59,861 nucleotides of DNA from positions 1 to 59,861 of the forward strand of contig SGPL01000162.1 in the NCBI GenBank assembly GCA_004802705.1, read 5' to 3'. This DNA comes from Bondarzewia mesenterica (taxonomy: Eukaryota > Basidiomycota > Agaricomycetes > Russulales > Bondarzewiaceae). Positions within the stretch are counted from its first letter, which is position 1. Each line of letters starts with the position of its first letter. The notes beneath the pieces are model-generated. The model searched no databases. It saw only the letters and a program-made list of their open reading frames with translations, and had not been told where the DNA came from. The translations under genes and the position numbers were made by a program. Positions 32,326 to 44,300 of this stretch are shown here, piece after piece.

Positions 32326-35300
32326 ATGTCTTCAACTAACATCAAGGTCGTTTGTCGGTCAGTCGTCGTGCCCATTGATTCCGGAGTTCGTCAAGTGACT
32401 GAAACATGGCATCCTGTCGTAGATTTCGACCTCCAAATGCCATCGAGACGAGAGAAGGTTCCGAAATTGTCGTGGCATTCGACGACAACCTCCAGACAGT
32501 GCAACTGCGTTCTGCGCAAGTCGCTTTAGGGCCGGAAAGGGATGGATTCACTTTCGACCGGGTCTTTCCTATGGGGACGAAACAACAGGAAGTTTTCGAT
32601 TATGGCGTAAAGGAGTGAGCAACCATTGACCGGGATCTACCCTTCCCTGCTAATGCCATTGGTTTTCGCTGTGCAGTATCGTGAAGGGTAAGCGCCATGT
32701 GTTCTTTCTCGGAAGGTATACTAAAGTAAAGATCAATCACTAACGACGGTAAACAGATGTCTTGGACGGCTACAACGGGACTGTCTTTGCGTACGGTCAG
32801 ACTGGTAGCGGGAAAACATTCACGATGATGGTTAGTTTCTTACGCACCTTGCACCATAGTCGTGCCGGTGTATGCTGAAGCTTTTTGTCAGGGCGCCGAT
32901 ATAGATTCTTCTGAGTTGAAGGGTATCATCCCCCGCATTACGGAACAAATCTTCCAATCTATCGTTGAATCAGACGCACATCTGGAGTACTTTGTGAAGG
33001 TGTCTTACATGGAAATTTACCTGGAGCGCATCAGGGATCTGCTTCAACGTTAGTGTGTCAGTGTTTTGTCGGTCTGGTCCCCTGGTCCTCACAGTTTCGC
33101 GCTGGTCCCACAGCCCAGAACGATAACCTGCAGGTGCACGAAGAAAAGAACAAAGGTGTCTATGTCAAGAACCTATCCGACTACTATGTCAGTAGTGCGC
33201 GCGAAGTCTACGAGATCATGCGACAGGGTGGAGCTGCTCGAGTAGTCACGTCTACTAGTGAGCTTTCGTTTGCACTCTTCCACTAGCTCTGAACGCCTCT
33301 ATTCTATCAGACATGAATGCGGAGAGTTCACGATCACACTCAATATTTCTCATCACAATCAGCCAGCGAAATACGGAGACCGGTGCGCAAAAAACGGGTA
33401 ATCTGTATCTCGTTGATTTGGCAGGTTCCGAGAAAGTGGGTAAGACCGGTGCTTCCGGGCAAACACTTGAGGAAGCCAAGAAGATCAATAAGTCGCTCTC
33501 TGCCCTGGGAATGGTCATCAACGCGCTCACGGACTCGAAGGTAGGATTATGCGTATCAGGTCTTTCGAGTCTGTTCTGATCTTGATTCAGTCCAAACACA
33601 TTCCATATCGTGATTCAAAACTCACTCGTATCCTACAAGAATCTTTGGGTGGAAACTCGCGGACAACTCTGATCATTAACTGTTCACCAGCCTCTTATAA
33701 CGAATCAGAAACTCTCGGTACGCTTCGATTCGGTATTCGTGCCAAGTCTATCAAGAACACTGCTCGTGTCAACGCTGAACTCTCGCCCACGGAACTCAAG
33801 AACCTTCTCCAAAAGGCTCAGGTTGCCAATGCATCATACCAGAAAACTATTGCTGCCTTGGAGGCTGAGCTTGCGATTTGGCGGTCCGGAGGCCACGTCG
33901 ATGCCGCCGACTATGCCGTCGCGAGTGGCGAGAAGGGTGCCGCTGCTCCGCCACCGAAGAAGTCGCCCGCGTCACCGACGCCATCAACGACACCTGCTCG
34001 TAGTATGACGCCGGTGAACCCTGCTGTCGAAGGTTTGAAGGAACTGGATAGCAGACCTCAAACACCGACGGTAATTGGGCTGGATAAGGACGAGAGAGAG
34101 GAGTTCTTGAAGAGAGAGAATGAGTTGAGCGATCAGTTGGCAGAGAGGGAAAGTGCGCTGCAAGCTGCGGAGAAGCTGGTGAAGGAGTTGAAGGAGGAGT
34201 TAGCCTTCTTGAAGGAACAGGACGCGGCATCATCAAAGGTCAGGTTGGATCATAAACTCTACGACATGAGTAAAACTGAAAATTATGTCTCTTTGCAGGA
34301 GAACAAGGCGATGTCCGCCCAACTCAATGAGCTCCGGTTGCAAGTCGAGAGACTCGACTACGACAACAAGGAAGGCGTCATTACCATTGACATTCTCAAG
34401 GAGCAGAATCTCGATGCGAAGAATGAGCTGGAGGAGCTCAAGAAGACGATCGCGGAGCTCCGAGCTTCTCAGAAGGACATTTCGACTGAGGACAAGGAGA
34501 AGCGTAAGCAGGAGAAGATGGCACTGATGATGGCTCAATTTGATTCTGTGCGTGTTAGGCCTCTTCCGTCCTCAGCACTAATCTCATATTTTGACTGTTC
34601 CACAGCAAGGCACATTCTCCGAGAAGGACGAGCAGCTTCGCCAAATTTTGGCAAAGCTTGACTCCATTGACTCCACGACTGCCATTTCAACATTGTCTGT
34701 AGATGACATCACACAAGTCCGAAGGCAGTTGGCCGAGGGTCAGGCGCTCGTTCGGGATACTGTTGATCGTCTGAGACAAAGACAGGAGGAGAATGAGATG
34801 ATCACGAGAAGGAAAGATGAGCTTGAGGGACGTCTGGCTGCTCTTGAGACAGAGTATGAAGAGCTTCTTGGTGCGTCGATCCAAGGTTGGTTTTGAGAAT
34901 ACTTTCAATCGCTAATTTCATGTTTTACAGAGAAAACCATCCATGATGAGGAGACGAGCAATGTTGACCTCGCAGAGTCGATGGGCGAGCTCAAGGTGAT
35001 TTTATTCTCATCTGACTTGCGGAGTAATCCTTACTTGATTCACAGACCAAATTGGAAGCACAGTACGCCGCGAAGCGTGAGGCCCATCTCAGTGAAGTTA
35101 CCGATCTCAAGCAACAGCTTGAAATGAGGAGCAACGAGCTTCGCAGTCTCAATGCTTCCATTGACAGCCTCAAGGGTGTTAACGAGGAGCTCAAGGTTTG
35201 TAATTTATGTAATTTTTTTGGTACGCCCGCTGACAGGTTCTCTCGTTTCAGCGCGCATTTGCAGTCACATCCGCCGGAATCGAAGGTGGCAAGAACCTGG

Positions 35301-36249
35301 CGGAGAGCGCTCAAGATCTTGAACGCACACGCAAGGCCATCAATGTCCAACTCGCCGAGTTTGACGGCGTGAAGAAGTCCCTTATGCGTGATCTTCAGAA
35401 CCGCTGTGAGAAGGTGCGACTCATCAGGCTGGATGCTCCTATATAATATCTAATCCTTTCACTCTTTATATATATATTTAGGTTGTCGAGCTCGAAATTC
35501 AGCTGGATGAAATAAAGGAGCAGTATAACAACGTCATTCGCAATAGTAATTCGAAGGCGCAGCAGAAGAAGATGGCATTCCTGGAACGCAACCTTGAACA
35601 GCTGACTCTGGTACAGAAACAGGTGGGCGTTGTCCTCTTTCGATCAACTCTACATCTGGTTGATCAACGTTCCTTAGCTCGTGGATCAAAATTCGGCACT
35701 CAAGAAAGAAGCCGGAATTGCCGAACGGAAGCTACTTGCGCGGAACGAGCGGATACAGAATCTTGAAGCTTTGCTCCAGGACGCGGACCGCCGGCTCGCT
35801 GTTCAAAACCAGAAGTTCGAGGCTCAGCTGCAGGCCGTGAAAGACCGATTGGATCAAGCACGAGGTAGATTTGGTTGAAAATTGTCCACTGCACTTGCTT
35901 ATCTCTCTTGCATGTCCCAGCGCAAAAGGCTGCTGCAAGCTCTTCTTTGAGCTTCGGCCGGATCGCGAAACCTCTGCGTGGAGGTGGAGGTGCTGCGTCA
36001 AGCGCGACGGGACCGGTCCCCATCACGGGTGGTGGCGTGTCTTCTGCCAACCCCAGCATTGCAAGACTTCAATCGGAAGACTCTGGGTAAGTGCAAATGC
36101 TCACAGTTGGTTGGATTTTGACTGAGATTGGTTCCGTTATTTCAACAGATCTGGTAAGTCACGCTTGTTCCTCGGCGAGGTACGTTGCCGGCAGGGCTCA
36201 CGAGCATTTCATAGGCAAACGGGCTTCCTGGTTCTTCAACTCTCGGTGA
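32326..36249 (+). CDS. KHC: Kinesin-1 heavy chain (conventional fungal kinesin)
   Basis: Plus-end-directed motor for vesicle and endosome-linked transport in hyphae. The start at 32326 gives [10 protein letters not shown], then across an intron [20 protein letters not shown]. Motor motifs: P-loop [23 protein letters not shown], switch [13 protein letters not shown], switch [18 protein letters not shown], then [20 protein letters not shown] and [16 protein letters not shown] long, hinged coiled-coil stalk follows. The tail carries the conserved fungal kinesin-1 region with [14 protein letters not shown], a Gly/Pro linker and a final [10 protein letters not shown]. That ending requires a 5-nt microexon at 36149-36153. 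Fungal kinesin-1 lacks light chains, so no KLC gene is expected nearby. Around a dozen introns. Confidence 0.93.
36149..36153 (+). other. 5-nt microexon (ATCTG) in kinesin-1
   Basis: Flanked by TTCAACAG upstream and GTAAGTC downstream. Intron 36087-36148 and intron 36154-36214 both have consensus ends. Inclusion reads GAC TCT GG|A TCT G|GC AAA CGG, giving the tail [15 protein letters not shown] and a stop at 36247. Skipping it would shift the frame and lose the conserved KRxSWFF end. Confidence 0.8.
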
Positions 36250-37400
36250 ATGTCCTTTGCAGGTTTGTTGTCCTTCACTGTTGCTTTCTGTTCGCACTAC
36301 ATATCACTCCAATTCCACGAATATCAATACCCGCCGCTGGTTGTACACACCTACATTACACTATACCGTCCGTCATATCTTTTCAATGCAATGGTTGGAT
36401 TCTAGACTGTAAGATGCGATGCGGCTGAATGAATGGGCCAAGGTGAAAGATGAGGGTTGTGAAGGATGAGCCTACTGGAGAGCTAAAACAGGGACAGAAA
36501 ATCATATGGGGCGGCTGTTACTGTGGTGTTACATGGCGTGTGTTCATAGGCTGGACGGGGCCAGGTGCCGACGGGCCATGGACAGCGCATCAACGGTTTC
36601 GTCAACTCTAAACCCAGAATACCTCCGTTACGAGATTCCTATTTTGGAATTAGTCCCACGAGCGGCGGTCTTCATTGAAGGCTGGAGATTGCCAGGCTGC
36701 AGATCGGCATGGACAGAGCACAGAGGTGGTGCTCGTGGTGCAAACTCGAATGTGGGTATGTATCTTCTCGTTGGACATTGCTCATTAGTCTGACCGACGA
36801 GGGAGCGAGAGAGCTGAAAAGGGGAAGCGCAGCTGAGTCGGTTGAGCTGGTTCTTATAAGCGACGACGGCGGCGGCGACTAGACCGTTGCGAAGGCTGTG
36901 TCTGACCTTGTGTGACACCAAAAAATTATAGCTGCCTTCTTGGCCCCATCGACCTCGTAAGTAATCCCGCTTCAACAGACGGGACCAAATTCATATTCAT
37001 CATTTCCCCTCAATTTGCTTCCTTTTTCCTCCTACGGTCGCGTCCGCTTCCTAGTGCGTCCCATCCGTCCTCCCTCTCCCCTTCCCTCCTTTCTCCTCAA
37101 CTTGTTCGCCCTCTGCTCGCTAGATCTATCCTCCAGGTGGCGCCGTCACTCGTTGCACGTACTAATCGCGTACGTCTTTGTCTGACGTGCCATCCTTATC
37201 CGCGTTGCCGACGCGTGGCTGGCATCGCTGGCCATCCGCCTTCAATTGCTCTTGTCCCTCACATTGCCATCCAGTTTAATTTCGTAAAAAGACCCGTATA
37301 CCTTAATAATTTCTTGTCTTTTTTACTGTGAGTCACACGTTAAACTCGACTTGCTCTCCCCCATTCACTTCCCTCTCCCTCTCGTTTCCAGTTGTCTCCC
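36250..37400. promoter_or_regulatory. Intergenic region and probable 5' UTR of the PUF gene
   Basis: 1,151 bases with no supported gene. Stretch 37010-37135 is strongly C/T-rich, and a second C/T-rich patch lies at 37345-37395 just before the PUF start, consistent with a long pyrimidine-rich promoter/5' UTR. Short open frames at 36506-36793 and 36912-37331 match no family. Confidence 0.45.
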
Positions 37401-40400
37401 ATGGCTGCAAGCACCACCGAAGTTTCGTCACGCAAGCCATCGGGTTCCTCAACGCGATCTGCAGTGCATTCACCGTCAGGGTCACCAGGCAATGTCTGCT
37501 CGAATTTCTATCCGCACGACGCGTTTACGCGGCTGACGACGCGCCCCTTTTTTTTTTTTTGGGTTGAAGCCCCAGTCAGGCCAGAGGAAAGCATCTACCC
37601 CTGCCGGTAACATGTTCGGTGTCGGGATGGGTGCTGCCAGCGGATTGAAGACTCTCAACTCGGGGTGGCAGGTGTGTGCTCGCGATTTTCTTCTTACACT
37701 CTGAGTCCCTTATTTTCACGTGCAGGTCTGGGGCAATGGGACGCCGACATCGAAGCGAAATGCGTCGATATCCTCCGCTGCTAGCGTCGCGGATGACGGT
37801 AACTACAGGGCGAACTTGTCGGAAGGCTGGAACACGGGCCGCTCAGCCAGCGGAGCGTGGGAGGAAGTAAATGGGAGTCCGCAGAAGAAGGACTTGTCGC
37901 AGTTGGTGAGTACCGCTATTCCACTCAACTTCTCGATGTCTGACTATCGCTCACAGGACTCTCTCTCCCTTCATCATGCACGACAGCGACAAGTCAGCGC
38001 GGGCTTCCCCGCTGCTCGCATTGTAAGTGAAAGAGTCTTTCTGCCCAGCACATGTTACATAATATTGAATTCTAAACACATCATTAGGACGACCGAACTG
38101 CCGGAGTATCGAAGCCCGCCCAGTATTCTCCGCAAAGGTTCGAGACGGGCACGAATAAAGAGACCAACACGCCTGCTCGCTATGCATCCGCGGCTTCTCC
38201 CCCGAAGCCAGGGGGGTTCAGCATGTCGTCTCCTTTCTCCGGTCAACAGGCTCTTCAAAACCCTAATACCGCGGGTTACGATGCTATGCCCACTTCGTCG
38301 ATCGTCGAGAATGAGCTGTCGCTGGGCATCCGTGGGATGGCGGTTGAAGACGATTATGGTGTTGCCCAACAGGGCTCTCCTTACCGTCAACAGCCGTCTA
38401 GCAACCAGCCAGCTCCTGCGAGTGGCGTGAATCCTTCAGTGCCGCAAATCCGTGGACCCCCTCCCATGCAGCAGCCTCGAGGCCCGTACAATGTGTACGC
38501 ACAGACCGATTATGCGACGTACTACTCAGGGCAGCCCTCGGGGCGGGAGTCTTACGTAGACTACTCGTACCCATATGATGCCTATCGGGGCACGCCGGAC
38601 CCTTCCTTATATGCCTCCACTTCATTGGGCACGGCTACTTCCCCAGTAAACGTATATCCTTCGGTGAGCGTCTTCCTTTGCCACTATCTTTGTCTTGAAC
38701 ACTCCACTGACATCAATGGTCAGCAGCCCGGTGTATTCTACGATTATTCTGGCCCGGCAAGGCCCCCTGGTTCTCAGTTCTACTATCCCACTCAACCTAT
38801 GGTATATCACGCCCCCCCTTCCCATTCGCCCATGCTGACTCCTCAGCTTGCTGCCTCCGTTCCCGCCACTTTGTCTGACAAGAAGCGTGAACTTCAGGTA
38901 AACTTAAAAACGCGTTGTTCGTCCGCCATTCCGACTGACTCGTTTCGACCGTCTAGTACAATCTGCAGCAGCACCAACAGATGACGTCTCAAGGTTTGAT
39001 CTACCCGTCTTTACGGTCGTCTCCGTCGCCACACCAGGCGTACGCGGGAACACTCGACTACGGATCACAGTTGCCGCTGATGCTTCCCGGCGGCGCCATG
39101 TATGCTGGCTTGAGTCCTCACATGTATCAGCAAGGTATGCATTCTGGGCGCCGTCGAGAGGGAGACACTGCTCTTCGAAGCCCTCTCCTTGACGAGTTCC
39201 GAGCGAACAAGTCACGCAAGTGGGAGTTGCGGGTAAGTTACAAAGTTACACATCCGCTTGGACAGAGTTGTACAACTGAGGTCGTTCCCAGGATATATTT
39301 GGCTACGTTGTGGAATTTAGTGGCGATCAACATGGCTCTCGGTTCATTCAACAAAAGCTGGAGACGGCAACCAGCGAGGAGAAGCAAGTTATTTTCGAAG
39401 AGATCGTTCCCGACAACGCGTTGCAACTCATTCAAGATGTCTTTGGTAATTACGTGGGTTTAACTCTCTTCTTGGAACTCTGAGCCTGTGCCTGACAATT
39501 TCTTCAGGTGATTCAAAAGCTGTTCGAGCACGGCACACAAGTACAGAAGACTGTATTGGCTAATGCTATGGAGACACATATTCTTGCGTTGTCTATGCAG
39601 ATGTATGGCTGTCGTGTAGTACAGAAGGTACGTCCTCCGACAGTACTTCCTTCTATGCTCTGACGGTTGCTGTCTAGGCTGTTGAGTACGTATTACCGGA
39701 ACAGCAGGCCCTCTTCGTGAAGGAGCTTGAGCCTCACGTTCTCAAGTGTGTTAAGGATGCCAACGGCAATCACGTCAGTTGTCGAAGTCACAAACTGTGC
39801 CTCACATCGACATTGATTATAACGTCTACAGGTTATCCAAAAGTTGATTGAGCGCGTGTCCCCAGAGCGTCTGGCCTTTGTGAACTCGTTCCGAGGCAAC
39901 GTCTACGAGCTGTCGACTCACCCTTATGGATGTCGTGTGCTTCAGCGATGCTTTGAGCATCTGGGCGAGGAACAGACGAGACCACTTCTTGATGAGCTGC
40001 ACAAATACACTATTAACTTAATGCAGGATCAGTTCGGCGTAAGTCGTGACCGCCCATGAGTCTGGCAGTGTTCTACAGTTCTCACTCTCTCCTCTTGCAG
40101 AACTACGTTGTCCAATTTGTCTTGGAGCATGGAAAGCCGCAGGATAGAGCTCTCATCATTTCCAAGCTTCGTGGGCAGATGCTGCACATGTCGCGACACA
40201 AGTTCGCGTCGAATGTTTGCGAGAAGGCTCTGGTTATGTGCGATTCAGCAAGTCGTCGACAGCTCATCGACGAGATGATGACTCCCAAGCAGGATGGCGT
40301 CAGTCCCATCGTCACGATGATGAAGGACCAGTTTGCGAGTAAGTTGGTCAAGAACGGAATCATAGCTTTGTTTGACGCTTCCTTTATCAGACTACGTCCT

Positions 40401-40657
40401 ACAGCGTGCCTTGGTTGTCGTCGAAAGCGATCAAAAGGAAGAGTTGATCAGCAAGATTAAACCTCAATTGATCACCATGCGCCGGTATTCCAGCGCCTAT
40501 AGCAAGCATCTCATTGCCAGTACGTAATGTGGTGATTACTTATATGTCGGGTTGTGCTGAATATTACGTAGTCGAGCGCTTGTTGGAGAAGGCCATGGGC
40601 CAGAAGGCGAGCGAGGACCTCACATCTGCGACTGTACAGGCCAAAATTATCCTTTAA
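37401..40657 (+). CDS. PUF3: Pumilio/PUF3-type RNA-binding protein
   Basis: Post-transcriptional regulator that binds mRNA 3' UTRs through eight PUF repeats. The proposed start at 37401 opens [20 protein letters not shown]; a long low-complexity N-terminus rich in Ser, Pro, Tyr and Gln follows. The PUF domain starts near [18 protein letters not shown] (39225-39330). RNA-contact triplets: repeat 1 SR..Q, 2 NY..Q, 3 CR..Q, 4 NH..Q, 5 CR..Q, 6 NY..Q, 7 SN..E, 8 NY..Q. By the established PUF code this reads 5'-UGUAUAUA-3', the target of yeast Puf3 and animal Pumilio. Introns split the even repeats at or near the contact residues. The protein ends with VQAKIIL at 40657. Intron 1 has a 13-T pyrimidine tract at 37548-37560; its donor is not certain. 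Confidence 0.92.
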
Positions 40658-41356
40658 CATGCTATCTGGCACCCCCGTTTTTCCGGAATATATCTCGTTT
40701 GTCGTCCCTGCATGCTCCGTATACACTACTGCACTTCCTTTAGCATCTCTCTCGCAATGTCGCTTTGCAGCATCACTACTCAATAATCCACTTTCCTTTC
40801 GTTGTTGGATATGAACCATCGACCTTTTCTTTATCCCGAACTGTATCCATTCTGCTCCACATTCGTTGTTCATGCTTGTTTTTTTTCTTTTCACGCTATC
40901 ATACATACATATGCATCCTTTTTAGTTACCCTCCTGCTTCAGTCATTACCATACCTCAATCCGCACATACATGGAACTCACACTGACTAATCCTCAGACA
41001 TTTCTGGACCATTTTTCGTAGACATTGCAATTGCTCGCCGTTGTTTGCATACCATCATAATGTGAAGGTTGATTTGTTTTTTTTTTCACTTGGCAAAGAA
41101 TTCCGGACTTGAATCTCAGCTGATTCCAACGGGATGACGTGGCTTGTCAAAAGTCCGTGCCGACTTGTTAAGTATCTTTGCCTTAAGATCGTAACGCCTA
41201 ATTAGTACTTACGCTCAAACCAGGCCAAACAACATAAATAAGTCGCACAAGTCGGCGCACGCTCATCACTGTGTCGAGGTCGCGCTGTCCTTTCTATTCT
41301 TCATCACCAAAACTCTACCCCCAGAATTTATCCAGCGTGCCCGTTGACCGGACGTC
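40658..41356. promoter_or_regulatory. PUF 3' flank and SEC16 promoter
   Basis: 699 bases with no supported gene; short open frames at 40765-40990 have no family match. It holds a T10 run at about 41079 and T-rich stretches. Contains the PUF 3' UTR on the left and the SEC16 upstream region on the right. Confidence 0.4.
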
Positions 41357-44300
41357 ATGGGTGGTGTGGAAGCGGCTGCGTCGCTATTCGGGCTTGAAGA
41401 CGCTTCAGACCCGTTCGATGTTATTGGAGGCAACGACGAGGCTGTCAGCCAGAACGCGACGCGCTTTTCGGATCAGAATATGGGCTCTTCAGCGGCGGAT
41501 TTGTTTGGCGGGGAGCTTTTGAGTGGTCAGGAATATGGGATGGGGTTTTCTTCAAATTCAGGTGCCCAAGGAGACCACTTGTCGTGGAATGACACGACAG
41601 GCGGCGCCAACAGTCATACTTCGTCACAACACGACTACAGCCAAAGCGTGATTACAAACGGTTCCGGATATTATCAGCCTCAGGTTCAGGCGAATGGTGA
41701 TGGCCAGGGGTCCAACGCTTATCATGGTGGTACGTGTGAATTGCACTCCGCGTGTCCATATGTCTGAACAGTTGCCGTGTAGGCGGACAATCCTACACGG
41801 ACTACTCGCAGACTCAGTATGCAACACACGATGCCGGCGTTGTGCAACAGTCGTACAACCCTGCATCCACGCCCTACACAACGGATACTCAGCAGTCGTA
41901 TGCACCGCATTCTCACGGCTATTCGCCTCTCGTGCAGTACTCGAATGCATCCATGGAGCATTCTACGAATGACGGCGCACAGTCGGCGTATAACCCATAC
42001 AAGCCGAATACAACGACAACAACCCAACCGGCTGCACCATCAAACGTCACGTCAACGGCTTCGTATAACCCGTATTCGCCATCGGCATATGCGTCACCTC
42101 CCTCACAGTACAGCGCTGCTCCTTCAGCGACCACAAGCGCTTACGCGACATCACCGTACATCAGTGCTGTGAGCCCCCCAGTGGTTACGTCTCCTGCCCC
42201 TACCGCAGAACAGTTTCGTCCAAAGACCTTTGATGCGTACGACCCTCCCATGCCTCCGCCGAAGCCGATCAAACGCGTGACCCTGAACGCGTCGGCTCAC
42301 CCTATGTCGCCTACTGTTGGGCAGACAGTCTACTCAACGTATGATTCTCCCTCCGCTGTATACCCTGGGACCACGGCACCGCCATTCAGGTCCATGTCAA
42401 ATCCCCGTCCTCCGAACGGTATAACGTCCCCACTTTCTCATGTCGAACCCCCGCCTCCTGCGTCCCATGCGAGTTATCAACGCACCATGTCTCCTCCAAA
42501 CTCTTATGATCCGCCCATTATACCATACCACCATCCTCCTGTCCATGTCCACCACAAACCACCTCTACCTGTCACGTACCAATCTCCCCCACCTGCGCAT
42601 TATCCATCGTCGCCACCTACGCAGTATCAATCGCCGCCTCAACACTATCAGCCCGCTTTGCCTCCGGCCGTCCAACACCAACCTGACCAGCATGAGCCTC
42701 TTCAATCTGCCCTGCATCCTTCGTCCCTTCAGCAGACGAAGTCTCTGGCCTCGCCTGAAATTCTGAAACAAACGTCTACACTTTCCTCCCCTTATGCCTC
42801 GTATGCAGGACCGACTGCAGAATCTCATGATTGGACAAGTCGTGCAGCTCATCTGAGGAGTGGTAGCTATGGGCACGCAGACCACTCTGCAGATCACTCC
42901 GAACTGACAGCAAAACCGTTGCTTTCTCCGACCGCTGCTGACCGTCTCGTCGAGGAGTCTACCTCTCAATTGGAGCAGCATCGGTCTCAGCCAGCCTTTG
43001 GTGTCAACCACGATGACTACGATCCTGAGGCTCATGCATTCGGGAGCAATGCTGGCATCAATTCCTTTGTTGACCATACTGTGGCAGATTCTGAACTTGG
43101 GGATACTGCTTGGACTAGCATAGATGTTGGCAAAGCCACTCCTCGCACGACTGGTGTAACCGACAACTTTGCTTACTCACCTCCGCTCCCATCCTCATCT
43201 CAACCAATCACGGCACCCCCGTCCTCTGCATATGATGCCTACAAACCGACTTCCTCGGCGGGATCTCCTCAAGTCCCGGCTAGGGTGCTGTCACCCGGAT
43301 CTCCGGCACGCGGCTCGGCACGGAGCAGCTCGGAATCTCATAGGACCCGTACTCCCGAGATCGCTTCCCCACCTGCTCAGACTTCGGCTGCTGTGCATGA
43401 CCCGTACCATCCAACGACGACGCAGTCCTACGAGCCAAAGTCTCATGCGTCGAGAGTGTCTTCTCCTGTCTCGGTGCGCTCGTGGAAGTCACGCACGTCT
43501 GTTCACGATGCGTATGCACCAGACTCTTTCGCCACGCGGGAGCGCTCCATGTCGAATGGTTCAGCGTATTCCATGTCGTCTGTTATGCAGGCGTCTTACG
43601 TTCCACAACATCCCCGTCAGCCTTCGGAATTATCTCAATCAGCATCATACAGTCATACAAGCCACCTCCAGGGCAATGGTGCAGTTGAGCAGAGCCAGAC
43701 GTTGATGATTTCGGGAGGGTCAACCTACGCGCCATATGCACCGTCACCGTCGTTGCTCGGGACTAATGATCCCCTTGGAAGAATTACTTGTCGAGCTCCT
43801 TTGATCAGCTTTGGGTTTGGTGGGAAGATGGTGACATGCTTCCATGGCTCCTCGACCCTCAACACCGGCTTTGACGTTGCCCTTTCTTCACGGCAGACAA
43901 CGAGCGTGCAAGTAAGGCTCCTCCGCGAAGCAATTCCTCAGTCGGCATTGGATAATTCCTCTTCGGCTTTCCCAGGTCCATTGTTCTGCGATCCGGGGTC
44001 ACCCACGACGAGTCTGGTGCGAACCACGGTGGCTACCCAGACCAAAACGAATAAGGCACGTGTCATTAAGTACCTGGAAGAAAGAGCGGATGAGATGTCT
44101 CGGGGGCTCGGATACCTCAGCAAGGGCAGTCCCGAACGAAGGCAGGCAGAAGGGAAGCTTGTGCTCGTCAAATTGCTGAAAGTCATGGTCGAGAACGATG
44201 GGCACCTTTCTGGCGGGTAAGGCATCAGTCCGATTATCTCAGCCTGTAATATTGATATCTATGTTGGCAGTCTCCAAGTTGAAAGCGCAGTCCGTGCTGC

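Noticed and set aside
36506..37331. Small open frames upstream of the PUF gene
   Set aside because: No family match, overlapping frames, C/T-rich composition typical of promoter and 5' UTR.
37548..37560. 13-T run that appears to break the PUF N-terminal frame
   Set aside because: It follows a GCTGAC branch-like site and precedes AAG/CCCCAG acceptors, so it reads best as the polypyrimidine tract of an intron and not as a coding break.
41722..43077. Long antisense open frames opposite SEC16 (Arg/Cys-rich or Val/Gly-rich)
   Set aside because: They are complements of the Tyr/Pro/Ser-rich SEC16 coding region, and match no family.
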